Assembly (NCBI RefSeq): GCF_001039355.2
Contig: NW_019773887.1
Location: 1 to 25,000 of the forward strand
Length of the DNA: 25,000 nucleotides
Source: Lingula anatina
Taxonomy: Eukaryota; Brachiopoda; Lingulata; Lingulida; Lingulidae
Direction of reading: 5' to 3'
Below the pieces are notes generated by a model. The model saw only the letters and a list, made by a program, of their open reading frames with translations, was not told the DNA's origin and ran no database searches. Of the stretch, positions 21,399-25,000 are shown piece by piece. How positions within the stretch are numbered: position 1 is the stretch's first letter; every line of letters begins with the position of its first letter. The translations under genes and the position numbers were made by a program.

Positions 21399-24089
21399 AT
21401 GGCGGGTGAGTACTCCTCAAATTTTATTGTAATTTTCTCAATGATTTCTTTGTTTGCATCCAGGTTAAGTCTAAGTTTAATTACATTTCAGACATAGAAT
21501 TTTATCAAGATGATGCAGAGGATCCCCTTGGTGACGGTAAGTGTCTGAATAATTTGCCTTAGTCCCTACAGCAAGTGCCCCAAGAAAACGCAATTTACAA
21601 ATTTCATTCAACCAAAGACAATATATTCACTGAGAGGTGCCCTTTGTGATTTTTCTCTTTCCCTTATTTTATGTCCCTTTGTACTGTATATATAACTAAG
21701 GAGGGACAATTCTACCATCGCCAAAAGAGTTAAGGTTTTCACCAACTTTCAAGTATCACTCACCATTACCCCAAAAGTATTTGGTTTTGCTCTTTGGAGC
21801 CTTGTGCTCTGGCTGTCTGAAATAACTATTTACATTAAATTACATGCATTCCTTGCATTTTCATCTCAAGTTTATTGCAATTTTGCTGTTATGGTTTTTA
21901 ACTCTTGAAAGGGAAGCTAAAATGGTATGATGTATAGAAGTTGTTGTTATAGTAGGGATATTAAGCCTTAAGCCACTAGCCCTTACTAAATGCATGTTTG
22001 TTAATGCTTGCTTTAATGTTAAACTAAGGTGTTTTCTTTGTTTTTATTTCTCCTCCCTCCTTTCAAATCACATGCATATATACATTTTATTGCAGTTACT
22101 GGTATACTGTATAATCTTTGGTGCATTATATATATATATCAATACAAATTAGCTGCTTGTTTTACATAATCCTTTATGGTCCAGCTAAATAAAAATGTAT
22201 TTAAAAGTAACCATGTGGATCGTTTACCAACTGTAATTTTTAAAATTGTCTCTAAAATGTTCCGTCAGAGACATTTCAAATACCGTGTTTGACCCATATA
22301 TATTTATACCAATTATGTTAATAAATTTTAAAAAATTGGGACAGTCAGAAAATTTCAAAAACAATATTTTTCTCGTAAATTAAAGCAATTTCCTCTTAAA
22401 TTCCAAGGATTAGTATCCAAGAATATAAATTCAGATAATCCTTCTTAGTTTATGTTATGTACTGTTTGAAACGGGATTAGCCAACAAATTCAAAACATAC
22501 TCCAGTGCACATTTCAATTTCTTAACTCATTGTTTTGGGATAGAGCAAATTTCATCTGGCATTGAAGTAAAATTGTAATGAATTTATATTAAATTGAAGA
22601 CTTTATTATTTTTTTGTTACTGCCTATTTAAGTGCCCCTCTTTATTTTTCTGTTTCTTCATTTGAAATCAGTGTCTGTGTACAAATTGAAGTTAAAGGGA
22701 TAATAACTCTTCGAATGAGATCTATATTTCACAATAAAAACATTGTGAATAACTCATAGAAATATAATATATTCTGTTTTACCACAAAAACCGGCAGTTA
22801 TAGCTATTATTCTGATGTCAGAGCTTGTCTTTAGACCACGTGACCTCCATTGATGGCTATACTCTGTTAAAATCTCTTAAGAGATTTTAACAAAAAACCA
22901 AACTTTTTAGAAAAAAAACAGGGACTAACTTTGAATGTAAAAATGGACTCATAAACCATTGGTAAGTATGGGAAAATTGTTGTTTACTCCAGGAAAATTC
23001 ATTTTTTGGCCGAAACGAAGAGTTATTATCACTTTAAGTTTCCTCAAAGAATTAATCAGAATCCTCTCTCAAAGACAATTTTAAGTTTGTAATCAATCAA
23101 ACATATCTGGCTACCATTTTTTTAATCACTTGATTTGATACTATTTCAGTTTATTAATAATTTTTAAATAAATGTTTTTAACGTATGTGCACAGGTGATG
23201 ACATCTTATTTGGTGGAGATTATGAACAGGGTCAGGAAGATCTGTTAACTCCCTTACAGCGNGGATTAGCCAACAAATTCAAAACATACTCCAGTGCACA
23301 TTTCAATTTCTTAACTCATTGTTTTGGGATAGAGCAAATTTCATCTGGCATTGAAGTAAAATTGTAATGAATTTATATTAAATTGAAGACTTTATTATTT
23401 TTTTGTTACTGCCTATTTAAGTGCCCCTCTTTATTTTTCTGTTTCTTCATTTGAAATCAGTGTCTGTGTACAAATTGAAGTTAAAGGGATAATAACTCTT
23501 CGAATGAGATCTATATTTCACAATAAAAACATTGTGAATAACTCATAGAAATATAATATATTCTGTTTTACCACAAAAACCGGCAGTTATAGCTATTATT
23601 CTGATGTCAGAGCTTGTCTTTAGACCACGTGACCTCCATTGATGGCTATACTCTGTTAAAATCTCTTAAGAGATTTTAACAAAAAACCAAACTTTTTAGA
23701 AAAAAAACAGGGACTAACTTTGAATGTAAAAATGGACTCATAAACCATTGGTAAGTATGGGAAAATTGTTGTTTACTCCAGGAAAATTCATTTTTTGGCC
23801 GAAACGAAGAGTTATTATCACTTTAAGTTTCCTCAAAGAATTAATCAGAATCCTCTCTCAAAGACAATTTTAAGTTTGTAATCAATCAAACATATCTGGC
23901 TACCATTTTTTTAATCACTTGATTTGATACTATTTCAGTTTATTAATAATTTTTAAATAAATGTTTTTAACGTATGTGCACAGGTGATGACATCTTATTT
24001 GGTGGAGATTATGAACAGGGTCAGGAAGATCTGTTAACTCCCTTACAGCGCCTAGAACAGTATGTCAACAATGACAATATATACACAAG
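21399..24089 (+). CDS. PPP4R1: 5' part of a PP4 regulatory subunit 1 (PPP4R1)-like gene, three exons, continues beyond the window
   Basis: Coding exons are 21399-21405 (7 nt), 21492-21536 (45 nt) and 23984-24089 (106 nt), all with GT donors and AG acceptors, joined in one open frame of 52 codons plus two bases. The protein starts MADIEFYQDD, has an acidic stretch (residues 9-33), then LLTPLQRLEQYVNNDNIYTR at residues 34-53. This matches my recollection of the start of vertebrate PPP4R1, an acidic N terminus followed by an LTPL-RL--Y---NI--R motif leading into HEAT repeats. In vertebrates PPP4R1 is a HEAT-repeat subunit that binds the PP4 catalytic subunit and directs its phosphatase activity. 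The start is favoured by A at -3 and G at +4 and by an in-frame upstream stop at 21315-21317 with no ATG between. Intron 1 is 86 bp; intron 2 is 1,658 bp if the assembly duplication is collapsed. No next exon is seen before 25000. Only about 53 residues of a family usually over 900 long are present, so the name rests on a short match. Confidence 0.7.
21406..21491 (+). other. Intron 1 of the PPP4R1-like gene
   Basis: An 86-bp intron with donor GTGAGT directly after ATGGCGG and acceptor ACATTTCAG before ACATAGAA. It splits codon 3 after its first base, and removal restores GAC (Asp3) and an open frame. An ultra-short 7-nt coding first exon is common in housekeeping genes with a start codon close to the promoter. 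Confidence 0.65.
21537..22473 (+). other. 5' unique part of intron 2
   Basis: The intron begins with donor GGTAAGTG right after exon 2. It is AT-rich with a short (TA)n run near 22125-22140 and T-rich stretches. I see no exon-like open frame and no recognisable mobile element in this part. Confidence 0.5.
22692..23037. mobile_element. TTAA-flanked MITE-like element in intron 2 (copy 1)
   Basis: The element is bounded by TTAA at 22692-22695 and at 23034-23037. Directly inside are inverted ends: AGGGATAATAACTCTTCG (22696-22713) on the left, and on the right (23016-23033) a sequence whose reverse complement is AGTGATAATAACTCTTCG, 17 of 18 identical. There is no coding capacity in the 346 bp. 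A TTAA target duplication is typical of piggyBac-related elements and some other DNA transposons, so this looks like a non-autonomous derivative. Similar AAGGGATAATAACTC-type ends are, as far as I recall, common in mollusc genomes. The interior carries a 28-bp perfect palindrome. The family is not identified. Confidence 0.6.
22865..22892. repeat. 28-bp perfect palindrome inside the MITE-like element
   Basis: TGTTAAAATCTCTT is followed at once by its exact reverse complement, with no spacer. It sits near the middle of the element and could extrude a cruciform or form a hairpin in RNA from intron 2. The artefactual second copy is at 23654-23681. Confidence 0.85.
23195..23261 (+). pseudogene. 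Truncated duplicate of PPP4R1-like exon 3 (probable assembly artefact)
   Basis: These 67 bases are identical to the first 67 bases of the intact exon at 23984-24050, including the upstream acceptor (GTGCACAG). The copy stops inside the codon after ...CCCTTACAG CG, runs into an N at 23262, and then into sequence that belongs to the intron. It has no splice donor. A cDNA cannot use this copy as it stands. It is most simply the ragged end of one contig. If the duplication were real, this would be a broken exon in intron 2. Confidence 0.85.
23262..23262. other. Single-N assembly gap
   Basis: This is the only ambiguous base in the window and it sits exactly between the two identical 788-bp blocks. 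Some scaffolders write a single n when two contigs are predicted to overlap but are not merged. The position inside an exon supports a joining error. Confidence 0.95.
23263..24050 (+). repeat. 788-bp direct duplication, copy 2 (start of right contig)
   Basis: This copy begins immediately after the N at 23262, at the intronic GGATTAGCC, and is continuous with unique sequence (CTAGAACAGTATG...) on its right. It includes the intact version of exon 3 once the following unique bases are added. The paired copy is 22474-23261. Confidence 0.93.
23481..23826. mobile_element. Same MITE-like element, repeated by the 788-bp duplication
   Basis: Identical to 22692-23037, shifted by 789 bases. It is not an independent insertion: the flanking intron and exon sequence is duplicated with it. 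Confidence 0.6.
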
Positions 24090-25000
24090 GTAAGCCATGT
24101 AGTATTGACGGTATCAATGCAGTGTTGTACACAAGGAAGTTTCATGCACATTAATTCAAAGATCATTATGTAGAGAGTGGACAGGATATGGTTTCAAAGG
24201 AAGAAAAATTAAGCCTAAAACTTGGTCATTGGTATTTAGTGCATTTCCTTTCAACGACAAGCAATACTGTAATACTTGGGCAAATGTGTGTGACATATGA
24301 CATAGTAGCATCACTGTTCTTCTCATGGCCGTGGTGAAAAGCTCTGTTCACTTTTGATTCTCGGGCATGAATTCCCCTTATCTCTTGTGAGTGACAGTAA
24401 TTAAAATGTTACCTGGAAGTATATGAATGAGTATCATTGATAACTTGACCACCAATTTAATCATATGTGGCAAATGATTCTGATGTTGGTTGAGAGATAG
24501 CATTTTGATAACCTTGAGGTGCATAACTGTAGATAAAAAATAATCCATACATGAACTATGATTACTGTATGTAAATGTTTTCCTCCTGTTTGATAAACCT
24601 ATCATTTTTAAGTGGCATGGTTTATAAATCAGCAAACAAGATGAAGGATAAAGTTGGAATTTCGTATATGTAGAAATAATAGTGATTGTGATGTTTTTTG
24701 GGGGGGTATCATTGTCCCCGTAACTGCAAAATAATATTTCCATTTTACTTGATATGTAAAACTTCAAGTTTGCAAAATGAGCACAATTGTATTATTTTGT
24801 TAAGAGTAATTGTACTTCTTTGTGTTTGGCCTGATGGTTCATGTTGTGATTAAAATGCAGAACAAGCTCCAAAACCAGCACCATCAGATTTTTAATAAAA
24901 CTCCTGGCACATTTGATTTTTTTATATTGCAAGAACTCTACGTCATTCATAACATGATTGACATATATTAAAAAAAAATATAGGATACTGTCAATCCTGA
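24090..25000 (+). other. 5' part of intron 3, runs off the window
   Basis: It starts with donor GTAAGCC after exon 3. I found no acceptor followed by sequence resembling the next PPP4R1 segment. A G7 run lies at about 24701-24707. A 390-bp minus-strand open frame (24378-24767) has no recognisable domain and looks like chance. Confidence 0.5.

Larger units (their letters stand above)
22474..23261 (+). repeat. 788-bp direct duplication, copy 1 (end of left contig)
   Basis: From GGATTAGCCAACAAATTC to CCCTTACAGCG this block reappears base for base 789 positions later. It holds intron 2 sequence, a MITE-like element, and the first 67 nt of exon 3. No substitution or indel was found between copies when reading them side by side, including the homopolymer runs. 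This is unlike old genomic duplications in non-coding DNA. Confidence 0.93.

Noticed and set aside
23185-23367. 60-codon plus-strand ORF across the N
   Set aside because: It is a chimera of truncated exon 3 and intron sequence read through the assembly gap; the true exon continues at 24051.
24378-24767. 129-codon minus-strand ORF, the longest frame in the window
   Set aside because: It lies in intron 3 of the plus-strand gene, has AT-driven composition (rich in I, N, K, S, T) and no recognisable domain.

Overview
The window looks like nuclear DNA from an animal, most likely a marine invertebrate. It is AT-rich, dense in microsatellites and almost free of coding sequence. The only recognisable gene has tiny exons with GT...AG introns. 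No bacterial features (operons, ribosome binding sites, long ORFs) are present. TACATGTA-type palindromes and a TTAA-flanked element with AGGGATAATAACTC ends suggest a mollusc or related lophotrochozoan. AGGCCTA motifs and a GGCGCCTTAC-type dispersed repeat are also met in invertebrate deuterostomes, so I do not name a phylum firmly.

Layout. Positions 1-18.6 kb hold no gene I can recognise. They contain (CA)n, (GA)n, (TA)n, (TTTA)n and (GATA)n/(GACA)n tracts, an exact two-copy 40-bp tandem repeat at 11.28 kb, a GC-rich fold-back structure at 10.4-10.6 kb, a dispersed repeat at 12.47-12.72 kb and a 38-bp-period repeat at 15.9 kb. From 18.6 to 20.8 kb the sequence looks like repeat or transposon debris: an (AAT)n tract, broken protein-like stretches on the minus strand, a strong G-quadruplex candidate and a (GAATCT)n tail following AATAAA that looks like the 3' end of a non-LTR retrotransposon.

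The real gene starts at about 21.4 kb on the plus strand. Three coding pieces (21399-21405, 21492-21536, 23984-24089) splice in frame into the N terminus of a protein that resembles PP4 regulatory subunit 1 (PPP4R1). It has a CCAAT/ETS-type TATA-less promoter and continues past the right edge.

Inside this gene, 788 bp (22474-23261) are repeated without any difference at 23263-24050, with one N between them. The repeat cuts the third exon in the middle. I read this as two overlapping contigs that were never merged, not as biology. The repeated block carries a 346-bp TTAA-flanked MITE-like element with 18-bp terminal inverted repeats and a 28-bp perfect palindrome, so that element appears twice only because of the artefact. 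I see no new multi-gene system in this window.
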